Program-made: the position numbers and the translations under genes | Notes under the pieces: generated by a model | The model's database searches: none | What the model saw: the letters and a program-made list of their open reading frames with translations, nothing else | Told to the model about the DNA's origin: nothing | Part shown: positions 15,101 to 30,100 of the stretch, piece by piece | Layout of the letters: each line of letters opens with the position of its first letter | Position numbering within the stretch: the first letter of the stretch is position 1 | Origin: Bathymodiolus brooksi | Taxonomy: Eukaryota > Mollusca > Bivalvia > Mytilida > Modiolidae | DNA: 64,000 bases | NCBI GenBank assembly: GCA_963680875.1 | Contig: OY804575.1 | Location: forward strand, 105,145,505 to 105,209,504 | Direction: 5' to 3'

Positions 15101-18100
15101 TGCTTATACAGTTCAAATTTGGGCACATTCTGGCTTAAAATAGAGCAATTGTGGCCATTTGAAGAAATTTCTATTTTTAGTAACGGTGGCCATCTTGGAT
15201 ACAGGACGGAGCTGACGGACACAATTTTGAAAGGGACCCACCCAGGGACCATCCCTGCCAGGTTTGGTTTAATTTGGTTCAGCGGTTTCAGAGGAGAAGA
15301 TTTAAATGTGATCTTTTATCAAAATATGCCTAATTTGCATAATCGGTATATATCAGCTGAAAGAAAAATTTCACAGAAAAACCCGGAATATATGTTAAAC
15401 TACTCCTTGCCATGTAGCTGCAGCTAACATTTGAGCTCATTTTGACTTACACTAAAGCAGCAATGGACAATTAAAATTTCATCCCCCCTTTTTTCTATTT
15501 TTAGCTTGGCGGCCATCTTGGTTGGAAGTCGGGATCACCGGACACAAATTTGGAAGGGGGCCATCCAAGGACCATTCCACCAAAGTTTGGTTGCAATTGG
15601 CCCAGTGGTTTCTGAGGAGAAGATTAAAATGTGAAATGTTGACGGACGGACGACAGACGACGGACGAAAAGTGATGATAATAGCTCACATGGCCTAAAGG
15701 CCAGGTGAGCTAAAAAGACAATAAATCAAAAACAAAAGATAAGAGAAATTGAAGAAAAAAAATTGTTGCATATAGAATATAGATTAGTCCCCTTCTAATA
15801 AGGTCACTCTCGTCAAAGGCCACCCTCTTATCAGCCCGCTTTTTCATTACAGATGGGTAGATTTTAAAGAGGGAGGGGTTAACTGTACCTCCTGTTTCAT
15901 TACAGAACGAGTGGATTTATAAGAGGGGGGAGGGTTACTGTACCTCCTTTTTCATTACAAAAGGATAAATTTATAAAATGGGGGTGGGGGTTACTGTACC
16001 TCATTTTTCATAATAGAAGGGGAAGATTTATTAGAGGGAAGCTACAGTACATATACCTCCTTTCTCTGTAAAGAACTTTTCAAAGGCTTTCCTCTCTGCT
16101 TTTGATTCTAAATGATTTTCCATGAATTTCAAACATTCAATAAATACTTTCTCTTCAAGTCCATTTTCAGGTTCAGAATAGTTCACAATCAGGTTATTGC
16201 ACACAGAGATACAATAGAAAAATGTCTTCTCTAAATATTCGTCCCCGTCAGCAGGACCTAAGAAACGTTCTAAGGACATCCAGACCATCTCGTCCATAGA
16301 TACAGCAGCAGCTTCCACGGTAAGTGGAAACATGACCCTGACCATCTCTTTACTACTGTTGGTATCTGGACACCATCTGTAAAATAAAAAAAATAAATTA
16401 TTTTGAGGACATACAATGGAATAATATTGTGATCTCTTAGAATCTGATTATTTTACCTGAGGGAACTATATAGATAAACATCAAAAACAAAAGTAAATTC
16501 CTAAAATGTCAAGTGTAATCTCTATAGAGGGGTTAGGGTTAGGATTATGGTGTTTAACACCAGTTTCAACAATATTTCAGTTATATCGCAGCTATTAATT
16601 TTATTAGTGGAGGAAACAGGAATACCCGTAGAAAACCATCGATCTTCCACAGGCCACTGACAATGTTTATCACATAATGTTGTATCAAGTACATCTCGCT
16701 ATGAGCAAGATTCAAACTCGATGAGTTAAGTAGTTGGATTACCTAACAACTCATACAAGCCTATCACCAATATGGCGTGGGTTCGCACCCGGCTTTGTAA
16801 AATACAAAAAAGGGTGCACTCGACTAGCAGCCGCAAGTGATAAAGTTTACCAGTTGCTTGCCCATGGTTGTGGTTCTCCCCGGGTACTCTGGCTTCTTCC
16901 ACCACTAAAACTGGTCGCCATGATATAGCTGAAATATTGCTGAAAGTGGTGTTAAACGCAATAAATCAATCAATCGAACTCACAACTTTAGTGGTGATAG
17001 GCACTGATAGTACAGGTAGTTGTAAATCAAATTACCATACAATCACAACCACGACAGTCCCTCTAATATGTCAAATGTAATCTCTTTAAATACGAGAAAT
17101 ACATACACTGAAGATACTCAATTTTGAAAGTTCATGAAATCGCTTTATTGTTTATGAAGTACACGATACTTCACAACATATTCAAATAACAGTATGTATC
17201 AATTTAGTTTACATATTCATGATATTCAAATAACAGTATGCATAAATTTAGATTACATATTCATGATATTCAAATAACAGTATGCATAAATTTAGTTTAC
17301 GTATTCATGATATTCAAATAACAAGGGCCCGGGCTCAATGAGTTAGGTAGTTGGATTACCTAACAACTCATGCAAGCCTATCACCAATACGGCGTGGGTT
17401 CGTGCCCAGCTTTGTAAATTACAAAAAAGGGTGCAGTCGACTCGCAACCGCAAGTGATAAAGTTTACCAGTTGCTTGCCCATGGTCGCTGGTTCTCTCCG
17501 GGTACTCCGGCTTCTTCCACCACTAAAACTGGTCGACATGATATAGCTGAAAAATTGCTGAAAGTGGCGTTAAAACACCAAAAATCAAAATCAAACCAAT
17601 CAAATAACAGTATGTATAAATTTAGATTACATATTCATGATATTCAAATAACAGTATGCATAAATTTGGTTTACATATTCATGATATTCAAATAACAGTA
17701 TGTATAAATTTAATTTACATATTCATCTTTTAGTGTTGTCTTACGTCAATTCAGCAGTATACCAGATATGTCTTACTTACGTTGTTAAATCAGAAGCAAA
17801 TTTGACGAGGGATGACAACATATGTCTGATGGATAAGTCTACACTGAAAGTAGCTTCAACTGACATTGTTTCTATGTGTGAACTCAGTATAGCTTCTATA
17901 TAACTCTCAGCTGGTATCAAGTCGTTACTATAATCTCCTTTCTGTGAAAAAAAACCACAATGTAGATATCAAATTTAGTGTGCATGACATGTTTCTGGAA
18001 TAACCTTCAACAAGTACGCTAAAAGCCAAATAATTCTGAAGTCTTTGGGAATAATAAAACCAAAGGGCCTAAACAGGATACCCAAAATGGGCTAAGATCG

Positions 18101-21100
18101 CCTATCCTTGAGGGAGATGAACATTAGTTTTGAAAAAGGAATGTTGATTACTGAAGCATTAAAATGTATATTTCTTGTTAGACATCAAAATAATATAGCC
18201 TTTACCTGCCAACATGTTGTTAATTTTATAGACATGTTGTTTCTTGTGCATTACTATTACAGCAATTTTATTTCTACTTTTACCAAATACTGACCACCGT
18301 CAACAAGTTGAAGATTATGTCCTTTACTTATTTTATGAATTATCTCCCTTTATCTGTTCACTTCCTAGTGATTTCTATTTTTATCTCTTTCATTCAAAAA
18401 TCATACATGGCAAGATATTATTGTCTAACACAAATAATCTACTTTTCAGCTATATCATGGTGAGAACAAGTTACATTTCGAAAAGATAATAATGATGATG
18501 TCCACTTTACAAACGACACACGATTTTACTGAAGCAACAGTTCACAATTCAGACACATTATCTTGATTCCTAGCCAACCAGCTCTAACTCCTTAATGCAG
18601 TGTGATTAGCCAAGAAGCAGCAAATTCCAATTTAACACTCTCAATATAGGTATATATAAATACATAAAACTAGAGGCTCAGCCCATTGAGCCTGTGTCGC
18701 TCATCTTTCATTCTGCTTTGAGGAAACTTAATACAGAACCTTCCATACATGTAGATGCTTCCTACCAAGTTTCGGTTCCTATGGCTAAGCAGTTTCAAAG
18801 GAGAAGATTTATTAGAAATCGACAAATCAGAAACAAGAATTGCATGTGGTGGCCATGTTTGCTCACCGATCGGGACGAAATGAGCAATCTTCATAGAGGA
18901 CATTCCATAGATGATTCCTACCAAGTTTCGGTGGTAGCCATGTTTGTTAACCGATCATGACGAAATGAGCACTCTTCATAGAGGACATTCCATAGATGCT
19001 TCCTACCAAGTTTCGGTTCATTTGGCCAAGCGGTTTCAGAGGAGAAGATTTGTAAAAATCGGCCCGTCAGAAACAAGTATTGCCTGTGGCGGCCATGTTT
19101 GGTAATGGATCATAACAAAATGTGCTCACTTTCGAGAGGACCTTCCATAGATGCTTCCTACCAAGTTTCAGTTCATTTGGCTGAGGGTTTTCATAGGAGA
19201 AGATTAAAATATGAAAAGTAAACGGATGACAGACAACGGACACCAAGTGATGGCAAAAGCTCATATTGCCTTTGGCACGGTTTGCTAAAAAGAATATTAA
19301 AAGGTGAATACCTACTTGTAATGTATAGAATAAACATGTTACACTATATCAGCATTAGTTAATTTCTAAGGGAGATAATGGCAAGAGTTATCTTTCTTTT
19401 AACAGTTTAGGCAAGAGTTATCTTTCTTTTAACAGAGGAGAAGATTTTTTAGAAATCAACCAATTTAATAGATTGCAATGCAATCGCACAAAACAAAAAA
19501 GGGAGGCAACTCCAATTTAATAGATTGCAATGCAATTGTGCAAATTAAAAAAGGGAGGTAACTCCAATTTAATAGATTGCAATGCAATCGCACAAATTAA
19601 AAAAGGGAGGTAACTCCAATCTAATAGATTGCAATACAATCGCGCAAAATAAAAAAGGGAGGCAACTCCAATCTAATAGATTGCAATGCAATCACGCAAA
19701 ATAAAAAAGGGAGGTAACTCCAATTTAATAGATTACAATGCAATCACGCAAAATAAAAAAGGGGGCAACTCCAATTTAATAGATTGCAATGCAATCACGC
19801 AAAATAAAAAAGGGAGGTAACTCCAATTTAATAGATTGCAATGCAATCACGCAAAATAAAAAAAGGGAGGCAACTCCAATTTAATAGATTGCAATGCAAT
19901 CACACAAAATAAAAAAGGGAGGCAACTCCAATTTAATAGATTGCAATGCAATCGCGCAAAATAAAAAAGGGAGGTAACTCCAATCTAATAGATTGCAATG
20001 CAATCACATATAATAAAAAAGGGAGGTAACTTCAATTTAATAGATTGCAATGCAATCACACAAAATAAAAAAGGGAGGTAACTGTAGATTGCATTGGAAT
20101 CGCACAAAATAAAAAAGGGAGGCAACTCCAATTTAATAGATTGCAATGCAATCGCACAAAATAAAAAAGGGAGGTAATTCCAATTTAATAGATTGCAATG
20201 CAATCACATATAATAAAAAAGGAGGCAACTCCAATTTAATAGATTGCAATGCAATCGCACAAAATAAAAAAGGGAGGTAATTCCAATTTAATAGATTGCA
20301 ATGCAATCACATATAATAAAAAAGGAGGCAACTCCAATTTAATAGATTGCAATGCAATCACACAAAATAAAAAGGGAGGCAACTCCAATTTAATAGATTG
20401 CAATGTAATCGCACAAAATAAAAAAGGGAGGTAACTCTTAATTTAATAGATTGCAATGCAATCGCACAAAATAAAAAAGGGAGGTAACTCCAATTTAATA
20501 GATTGCAATGCAATCATGAAAAATAAAAAAAGGGAGGCAACTCCAATTTAATAGATTGCAATGCAATCATGCAAAATAAAAAAAGGGAGGTAACTCCAAT
20601 CTAATAGATTGCAATGCAATCACATATAATAAAAAAGGGGTAACTCCAATTTAATAGATTGCAATGCAATCACGCAAAATAAAAAAGGGAGGTAACTCCA
20701 ATTTAAAGATTGCAATGCAATCGCACAAAATAAAAAAGGGAGGTAACTCCAATTTAATAGATTGCAATGTAATTGCACAAAATAAAACAGGGAGGTAACT
20801 CTTAACTTAATAGATTGCAATGCAATCGAGCAAAATAACCAGAGGCTCCCAGGAGCCTGTAATCGCTCACCTGGATCAAAGCTGCTTTCAATAACAACGC
20901 AACTGCACTGCGGCAGCCATCTTGGTGGGAGAGCACGACTGCCGGACACAATTTTGGAAGAGGACCATCCAATGACTATTCCATCAAAGTTTGGTTCTAA
21001 TTGAGCTACTGGTTCCAGACAAGATGGTTTTTATGTGAATTTCCCATAGGATCCTATGTTAAACTAAGTACAGCTGTGCAGCCATCTTGGTCAGAGGGCG

Positions 21101-24100
21101 TGACCACCAGACACAATTTTGGAAGAGGACCATCCAATGGCTATTTTATCAAAGTTTGGTTCCAATTGATCAACTCAAAGGTTCCAGACAAGAAGATTTT
21201 TATCCATCTTGGAAACAGGACGGTGCTGACGGATACATTTTTGAAAGGGGACCACCCAAGGATCATTTCAGCAAAGTTTGGTTGAGATTGGCTCAGTAGT
21301 TTCAGAGGAGAAGATTTTTTTTTAATTTCATCCCCCCTTTTTTCTATTTTTAGCTTGGCAGTCATCTTGGTTGGAAGTCGGGATCACCGGACACAATTTT
21401 GGAAGGGATCCAAGGATCATTCCACAAAAGTTTGGTTGCAATTGGCCCAGTGGTTTCCGAGGAGAAGATTTTTATGTGAATTTCCCATGGGGTCCTATGT
21501 TAAGCTAAGTTTGGCTGTGGGGGCCATCTTGATCGAAGGGCCGAACCACCGGACACATTTTTGGAAGAGAACCATCCAATGACTATTTCATCAAAATTTT
21601 GTTCTTATTGAGCAAATGGTTTCAGACAAGAAGATTTTTATGGGAATTTCCCATAGGGTCCTATGTTAAATTAAGTTCGGCTGTGGCGGTCATCTTGGTC
21701 GGTGTTCTGAAATTCCGGACACAATTTTGGAAGAGGACCACCCAAGAATCATTTCAGCAAAGTTTGGTTGAGATTGGCTCAGTAGTTTCAGAGGAGAAGA
21801 TTTTTTTTAAATTTCATCCCCCCTTTTTTCTAATTTGCATAATCGGTCAAAATAGGCAAAAGTTCAAAGTTCATAAAAAATCCCGTAATATGTGTTAAAA
21901 AGCTCATCATTATGCTTATACAGTTCAAATTTGGGGACTTTCTGGCTAAAAATAGAGCAGTTTTGGCCATTTGAAGAAATTTCTATTTTTAGTAATGGTG
22001 GCCATCTTGGATACAGGACGGCGTTGACGGACACAATTTGAAAGGGGACCACCTAAGGATCATTTCAGCAAAGTTTGGTTGAAATTGGCTCAGTAGTTTC
22101 AGAAGAGAAGATTTTTTTTTAATTTCATCCCCCCTTTTTTCTAATTTGCATAATCGGTCAAAATGGGTAATGGGATTTACTTCAAAATTGCAAGGTATGT
22201 AGATCTTGACATGCTGCACATTTTTGCAATTTAAACTTAACATTTATCTCTAAATAGTTTTTGAAATATAAGACGAAAAGTATTAAAATTAAAAATAAAA
22301 AAAATGATGAAAAAAGGGCAATAACTCCAAGATAGGTAATTAAATTTACTTCAAAAGTGCAGGGTAGGTAGATCTTAACATGCTGAACATGTTTGCAGTT
22401 TCAACTTACCATCTGTCTCTTATAGTTTTTGAAATAAAGGACGAAAAGTATTAAAATTTTGGAAATTTTATGAAAAAAGGGAAATAACTCCAAAATGGGT
22501 AATGGGATTTACCTCAAAATTGCAGGGTGGGTAGATCTTGATATGCCACACATTTTTGCAATCTAAAGTTAATCTTTATCTCTTATAGTTTTTGAAATAT
22601 AAGACGAAAAGTATTAAAATTTTACAAATTTGATGAAAAAAGGGCAATAACTCCAAGACGAGTACTCAGATTTACTTCAAAATTGCAGGGTAGGTAGATC
22701 TTGATGTGCTGATCATTTTTATCCCACGTCAGATTTTTGATATTATTAACGGTTTTTGAGTTATTACCCAAAACCTGCAATTTTACCATATGTTCTATTT
22801 TTAGTAACAGCGGCCATGTTGGTTGGTGCACGGCATCACCGGACACAATTTTGAAACTAGACACCCTAGTGATAATTCAGACCAAGTTTGGTTTCCATTG
22901 GTCTAGTACTTTCAGAGGAGAAGATTTTTGAAAAAGTTTACGACGTACGACGACGACGGACGCCAAGTGATGGCAATAGTTCACATGACCCTTTGGGTCA
23001 GGTGAGCTAAAAAGGGAACAAGTAGACAACTAAATTCAAAATAATAAAAAGGAAATATTTTCATTCTTATCAAGTGGCACATCTTGCGTGATCTTTTATG
23101 TGACATAGTACTCATGTTAGTATTATATACATAAAGTATAATAAAAAAAAAAACAACAACAAACCCAAGAAGCATTTCCAGGAAAGACAACTTTAGTTGA
23201 TGTTATCCATTTATCAATGGCCTGCCATAGTTTTCTAGGTAATGTCGCCATGATTTCTCTGGCCAGCAACATTGTGGTAGAATGGTTGGTAGAGCCTATA
23301 CTCATCACTACACCATATGCTTTTAACTGTTTGGCTGTCACTTGTAATTCTCCATCATCATCAGAGTGTAATTTACCCAGGATACACGATCTGTAATAAA
23401 ATTAACATATAAAACATAGTCAAACCTGTGTGTAAGAGGCCACCTTTGGAATAAAGAAAAATTGGTCTTTTAAGACGGGTGACCTTTTCAAAGAGGTTCA
23501 ATTCATTTGAAATGTTCTATGACAGTACAAGAAAAGGCGAACTTTTAATACAGATGACTGCTTAATAGAGGTGACCGTTAGGGAAGGGTTTGTCTATGTT
23601 TGGATGGATTGCTGACCATTATGAAATGAAAGTTGAAACAGTGATGGTCAATCATTCAAACCAATTATATCAACAAAACAAGCAACTACCTCTCATCTCA
23701 AAAAATGTGGCAATGTTAAACCAGTTTGTTAGATCCCAACCCTTATCTCTTGATAATTGGATCTCAAATGACAATACAGATATAAAATAAACAGCTGCGC
23801 CAAGAGCGCATGATACGCCCGTCGTCAACATTCATACAATATTTGTAAAGACTTTCTTTCCCATAACTCTTGAATGAAAAATCTAAATTTCACCAACAGC
23901 TGCACCATAAACATGAATTGGAACATTTATATACCCTGTCTGATAGCTGAATAACAGATATATTACGGATTTAACCATTTTTTTTTTAAATACAACATCC
24001 AACTGTATTAAATAAATTTGCCTCTTTTATTTTCATTTTTCGTATCTCTAGATGTCCGTTTCCGTAACTTTGACGTCATTCTTCAGTGAGTCAAAATAGG

Positions 24101-27100
24101 TGTCACGTCATATTTCATGTATAGGGTGTCTCATGAAGGAAAATACTGTACTAAATTTCTAAATCAATACAGTTTCATATGTAGTAAATTTTATAAACTT
24201 TATGAATATAACATTAATATATCACATAACAAAACAACGGGTTTGCGAAACAGTTTGAATAATTTAAATGTTAACTACATGTAAATAAAACCTTGGTGTG
24301 ACCCCATGACGTCGAAAGTTTTCAAGGCTCAACGTTTTGTTTATTTGTTATGGTACAGCCGTGGAAGATAGGAGTTTGCTGAATCGATCAGGTATTTGTG
24401 ACCGAATTAACCGTTGTAATATTTTTTTTGTTCATGCAGCCGTTTTGACTATAAAAACAGCATTTAATTTGGTAAAAATACATTTATTATTCCGTATTAT
24501 ACCATTGATTCAGTGAAGCGTAATGTTTTGTCGTCCATGTTTTAATCTTTTTTGGGGACTGAAATGTATACCCCGTCTATTTTCAGAATATATGCTGACA
24601 TTCAGGGCTGAAGAACCAATGAAAATATGTGTAACAAACTAAATTCGTAATATATAATATTTATGTTGAAGTAAAACACTATAATAGTTTGACATACCTT
24701 TTGCATTGACAAAAAAAAACAACTATACACATATATGGAATGAAAAATCGAAATTTCACCAAAAAGTATACAGATCGTAAGACTATCAATTCCAATAACT
24801 GTGCGAAGTTTGAAGTGAATTGGCCAAGGGGTTCTCAATTTACAGCGCAACATACGAAAAATCGCCTACAATTTGATGAATAAAGTCCCATAACTCTGGA
24901 ATGAAAAATTGAAGTTTCACCAAAAAGACTATCAATTCCAATAACTATGCGAAGTTTGAAGTGAATTGGCCAAGGGTTCTCAATTTACAGCGCGACATAC
25001 GAAAAATCATCTACAATTTGATGAATAAAGTCCCATAACTCTGGAATGAAAATTCGAAATTTCACCATAAAGTATACAGACAGTAAAACCATCAATTCCA
25101 ATAACTATGCGAAGTTTGAAGTGAATTGGCCAAGGGTTCTCAATTTACAGCGTGACATACGAAAAATCATCTACAATTTGATGAATAAAGTCCCATAACT
25201 CTGGAATGAAAATTCGAAATTTCACCATAAAGTATACAGACAGTAAGACCATCAATTCCAATAACTATGCGAAGTTTGAAGTGAATTGGCCAAAGGTTCT
25301 CAATTTACAGCGCGACATACGAAAAATCATCTACAATTTGATGAATAAAGTCCCATAACTCTGGAATGAAAATTCGAAATTTCACCATAAAGTATACAGA
25401 CAGTAAGACCATCAATTCCAATAACTATGCACAGTTTGAAGTGAATTGGCCAAGGGTTCTCAATTTACAGCGCGACATACGAAAAATCATCTACAATTTG
25501 ATGAATAAAGTCCCATAACTCTGGAATGAAAATTCGAAATTTCACCATAAAGTATACAGACAGTAAGACCATCAATTCCAATAACTATGCAAAGTTTGAA
25601 GTGAATTGGCCATTGGGGTTCTTAAGTTTTTTTGGGGGAAATCTTCATGATGATATAAATGTTCTTTTATTCCTTTTAATCTGTCATCAACATTATTGAA
25701 ATGGGATAAAACAAAATCATGGAGACAGTTGATAAAATGCTTGACTGAAAATATCAATAACAACTGCTGAAGACAATTGTTACTCATAGTTTGTCCAATT
25801 TTTGCATAAGTAATTAGTAATAACTTCAGAGGTGTACAGTGTGGTCATCTCGAGTACAATTGATTATGGGTTTACTACATGGACAGGTAAAACCAGGGAC
25901 TATAAAATGGCTATTGATTTTTCATAGTATATCTATTAGCTTTCAAGAAAAAAGAGAAAATTGGAACACTACAAAATATTATTATCAATACCTACCTGGC
26001 AAAAACTCCATAGGCCTCAAGTAGTAGAAGTGTAGCTGGTATCAGGTCCTGAGCTATCTCCATGGTTTTATTTGGGTCAATGTCATCCTAAAAGTAGGTC
26101 ATACATGTCATTTTTGCATATTGCACAATAAACATGACTGCACAGTGTCATGCTAAGTATATCTGCACTCGTTTCTCATATTTACTTTCTATCTATAAGT
26201 TGAACAAATTAAAGGACCATTACTCCCATGGAAGTGGTCAAAGTTGTAACTCTGTTTGAAAAATTGCTATAATATATGCATGCTCATATTTTACTAAGAC
26301 ATAATTACAAATATGAACAAATTCTATCAAAGATAAAATGAGCAGTTGCCTTCACAGTAACATGGTCCCAACATATAGAATATAACCTTTAAGAAGTTGG
26401 AAAAGGCCCATAACTCCTATGAAACTTGTTGTGTGGAAATTGGTAATGATATGCATATCTTCATATCATACCAAGACATCACACCAAATATGAACTAGTT
26501 CCATCTAAAGATGAAAGATTAGTTGCCTTCACAAGACAATGATATGGACGGACAAATGGACAAATAAAACAAACGGATGTACCTACGAGCAATACAGTAT
26601 ACCTACCAATATACAAGAGTGGGGGAATAATGTTACTTTCATCTCGATTCATTTCACAGTGCAGAGCTCCAGATAAGCTGCGTATTTGCGTTTTTTACGC
26701 TATGAAAACGAGTAAAAACGCATGTATTATCAGATCAGAGTGTACATTTACGCATACATATTGCTGTGTAAGCAAATTTTCCAAATTCAGAGCGTACTTG
26801 TACGCTGCTGACGATAATACATCGTGTACATAAACAATACATCTTTGACTTTGAGAAATTCCCCGTAATTACTTCTCTTTATACTTTTCGAAAGAGAAAG
26901 TGTATACATCCGAGAGGTACCGAATGTTTGCCTTTCTAAGCATCGATGTCAAAAGAGATCTGATTGGATGTTTAGGATAAATCATCCAATTGCGGTCAAT
27001 ATTACAAATAAATGCGGTTTAGTTAAGAACTAAAACGAAAGTGAATTTGGGAACACGTTGTTCGCTACGGAAAATTATATACTTTTTTAAAAGTTCCTGA

Positions 27101-30100
27101 CAGTTTCATCTGTGTCTAGTGACAGCATAGTTAATGGAATCATTGATGACATTATCAACACGGCTGTGAAAACTGCCGAAGTCGACGAGCAAAAAACAAA
27201 ATATTTACAACATTTTATTAATAAACATGACACAATCGTGTCAAATTAAACAGAGATATACATTTCACTTGCATCCTGTGTTTATTGAATAACACTTGTG
27301 TCCAACATAATTTTAAGTGTACATGTAAGCAATCTTTTCTGAAGTAGAGAGTACAACAGTGCAAAGGAAATATGCAAATACGCATCATTTTCAAAAGTAG
27401 GGGGTAATTACCCTTTGGACTTGAAAATTATCTGGAGCTCTGCAGTGGATTACTGATGTTAAAAAAGGAAACCATCAGGTTATTTAACAATTACTTTCTC
27501 TCTAATTCATGGGTTATTCTTTTAATCATGAATGATTCATTTCATTATAACTGGAAGAAAAAAACTATGCAAATACAATTTAGTGAAAAATAAATTTTAG
27601 TATTAACAGCTAAGCATGAAATTAGAAATTTTTCTAAGTAAAATTTACTTTTATTAAATAAATACTTATCACTATAAATTCTGAGACACTCCCACAAGCG
27701 ACCTTCACCCACAGTAGTTGAAAACCACCATCAAAATAACATTGAGATACTCCCTCAACACAAGATATATCCCAACAATTCACCCATAAACCTCATTCCA
27801 TTTCCCCAAGAGAAGCCTCAACAGGGGATGAAGGGGAGGAACGGGTGGGACCTATAATTTATAGTGGTAAGTATTTATTTAATAAAAGTAAATTTTACTT
27901 AGAAAAATTTCTAATTTTATAGCAATAAATAGCTTACCACTATAAATTCTGAGAAACTCAGAATCTAACAGACAGTTGAATCCCCTGATCTCTCAGAAAC
28001 CAAAGGAACACTGACATGTTGAGCAGCAACTATAGGTCCAAGTGAAAAAAGACTGTCTGCTTGTGCAGACATAGATCTAAGATAAAAGGAAGTAAAAGAA
28101 TCCTGACATCTCCAAAACCCAGCTGACAAAACCTCTGAAATAGAGGCTGAATTAAAAAGTGCCCAGGAAGAAGCAAGGGCACGAACTTCATGAGCTTTAA
28201 CCGAGTGGCGGTTAAGAAATTTTTCCCCTCAAGACTCGTAAGCCAGAAGAATAGTACGACAAATCCAAGAGGAAATAGTCTTGGCAGAGATGTCAGAAAT
28301 TCCCTTTTTCATAGGAAGAAAAAGCCTAGTATTCTTGGCAGGACGAGAATTCTTAGTTCTATCTAGATATATGCTAAGGATTCTGATTGGGCAAGACAAC
28401 CTAGAAGAAGCATCTTCTGGCAAAGCTGGAATAATGACTGGTTCAGCACCCCTATCTGGAATCTGATTCTTTCCAAGGAAACAAGGATCTGTTAACAGGG
28501 TTACAGAAGATTTGTTTCTGTTGAAACGTAGACAAGAGTCAGAAACAGAAAAAGCATGAATCTCACTTCTCCTTCTGCCAGAAGCTAAGGCAAGCAAGAA
28601 ACAGCACTTGTAGTAGAGAAAACGTAAATCTACTTCCTCTGCTGGTTCAAAAGGGGGAGAGTTTAGGGCAGCTAAGACTAACCCTAAATTCCACTGAGGA
28701 ACCAACTTATTCTGTTTAGGTCTCTCCAGACTAAAACTTCTAACCAGTAAAGAAATGTATTCATTTTGCCCAAAATCAGGTCCACCAAGTAAAGATATAG
28801 TTCTGCCAATAGCTGATCTGTACCCCTTAATAGTAGAGGGTACTAACCGTTTAATCTCAAAAAGGTAAACTAGAAAATCAGCTAGCTGTTGAACAGTGAC
28901 TCGGACTGGATCAATATCCCGTCCACTACACCAATCACAGAAGATTGCCCACTTGGCTTCATACACGATCCCTGTAGACTGTCTGACAGACTTAGAGATG
29001 TGCGAGGTTGCTCCTTCAGAAAAGCCTTTCTGACAGAGTCCCTCCCTGAGAGTAGCCAAGCGTGAAGATGAAGAGACTCTGGCCTTGGATGTACCACTTT
29101 TCCCTTGAACTGAGACAGAAGATCTCGTCTGAAAGGAAGCTTAAGAGGCCTGGCACAAGACAGAAGCAGAAGTTCTGGAAACCATGCTTGTCTTGGCCAG
29201 GCTGGTGCAATAAGAATGATCTTGCAATCTGATTGCTTGATCTTGAGAAGCACTTGAAGAAGAAAGCGGAACGGAGGAAAGGCTTAAGCAAACATTCCGT
29301 CCCAAGAGAGAGACATGGCGTCTACTGCGAAGGACAGAGGGTCTGGAACTGGAGATACAAAGGTTTCCAGTTTGTGATTCAGACTGGTAGCAAAGAGATC
29401 TACATGAGGACGATCCCACCGCAGAACAACTGAGTCGAACACTACTTGCCGTAGTTCCCATTCTGTGTTGACTGGATTGTGGAAGCGAGACAGACAATCT
29501 GCCAGTATATTGAAGGTCCCTGGAGTATGCCTGACTACCAGATGAATGTGCGATAGAAGACAAAGAAGAAGAATTTCTTTGCAAAGAAGAAAGAGAGCAT
29601 GACAGCGAGTTCCTCCATGATTCTGCAAGTAGGCCACTACTGTTGTATTGTCCGTTGCTAGCACTACTGCTTTTGAAACTAGAAGAGTCTTGAAATGTTG
29701 TAACGCTAATAGGACAGCTCTCATCTCTAGCAAATTGATGTGTTCTTGTTGCTGAACAAGAGACCACACTCCCAACACAGACTTTCCCTCTAGAAAAGCT
29801 CCCCATCCTTGAAGACTGGAATCTGTATACAGAGTTAGAGAAGGAACTGGGTGAAGCAAAGCTACACCTGTCAAAACATTTTCCCTGTGAGTCCACCAAT
29901 CTAGGTGAGGTAGTAAGACAGGAAGAATAGGTACTAGAGCCTCCCAAACTTGAGAAGCGGAGTCCCAATGTTCCTGAAGAAAGAACTGGAGAGGTCGAAT
30001 GTGAAGGCGACCTAGAGGAACCACATCGGCTAGAGAATTCGGAAAGCCCAGTAGTTGAGAGAATTGTCGAGCCGTGACTGAAGGACTGTTGCTGAAAATA

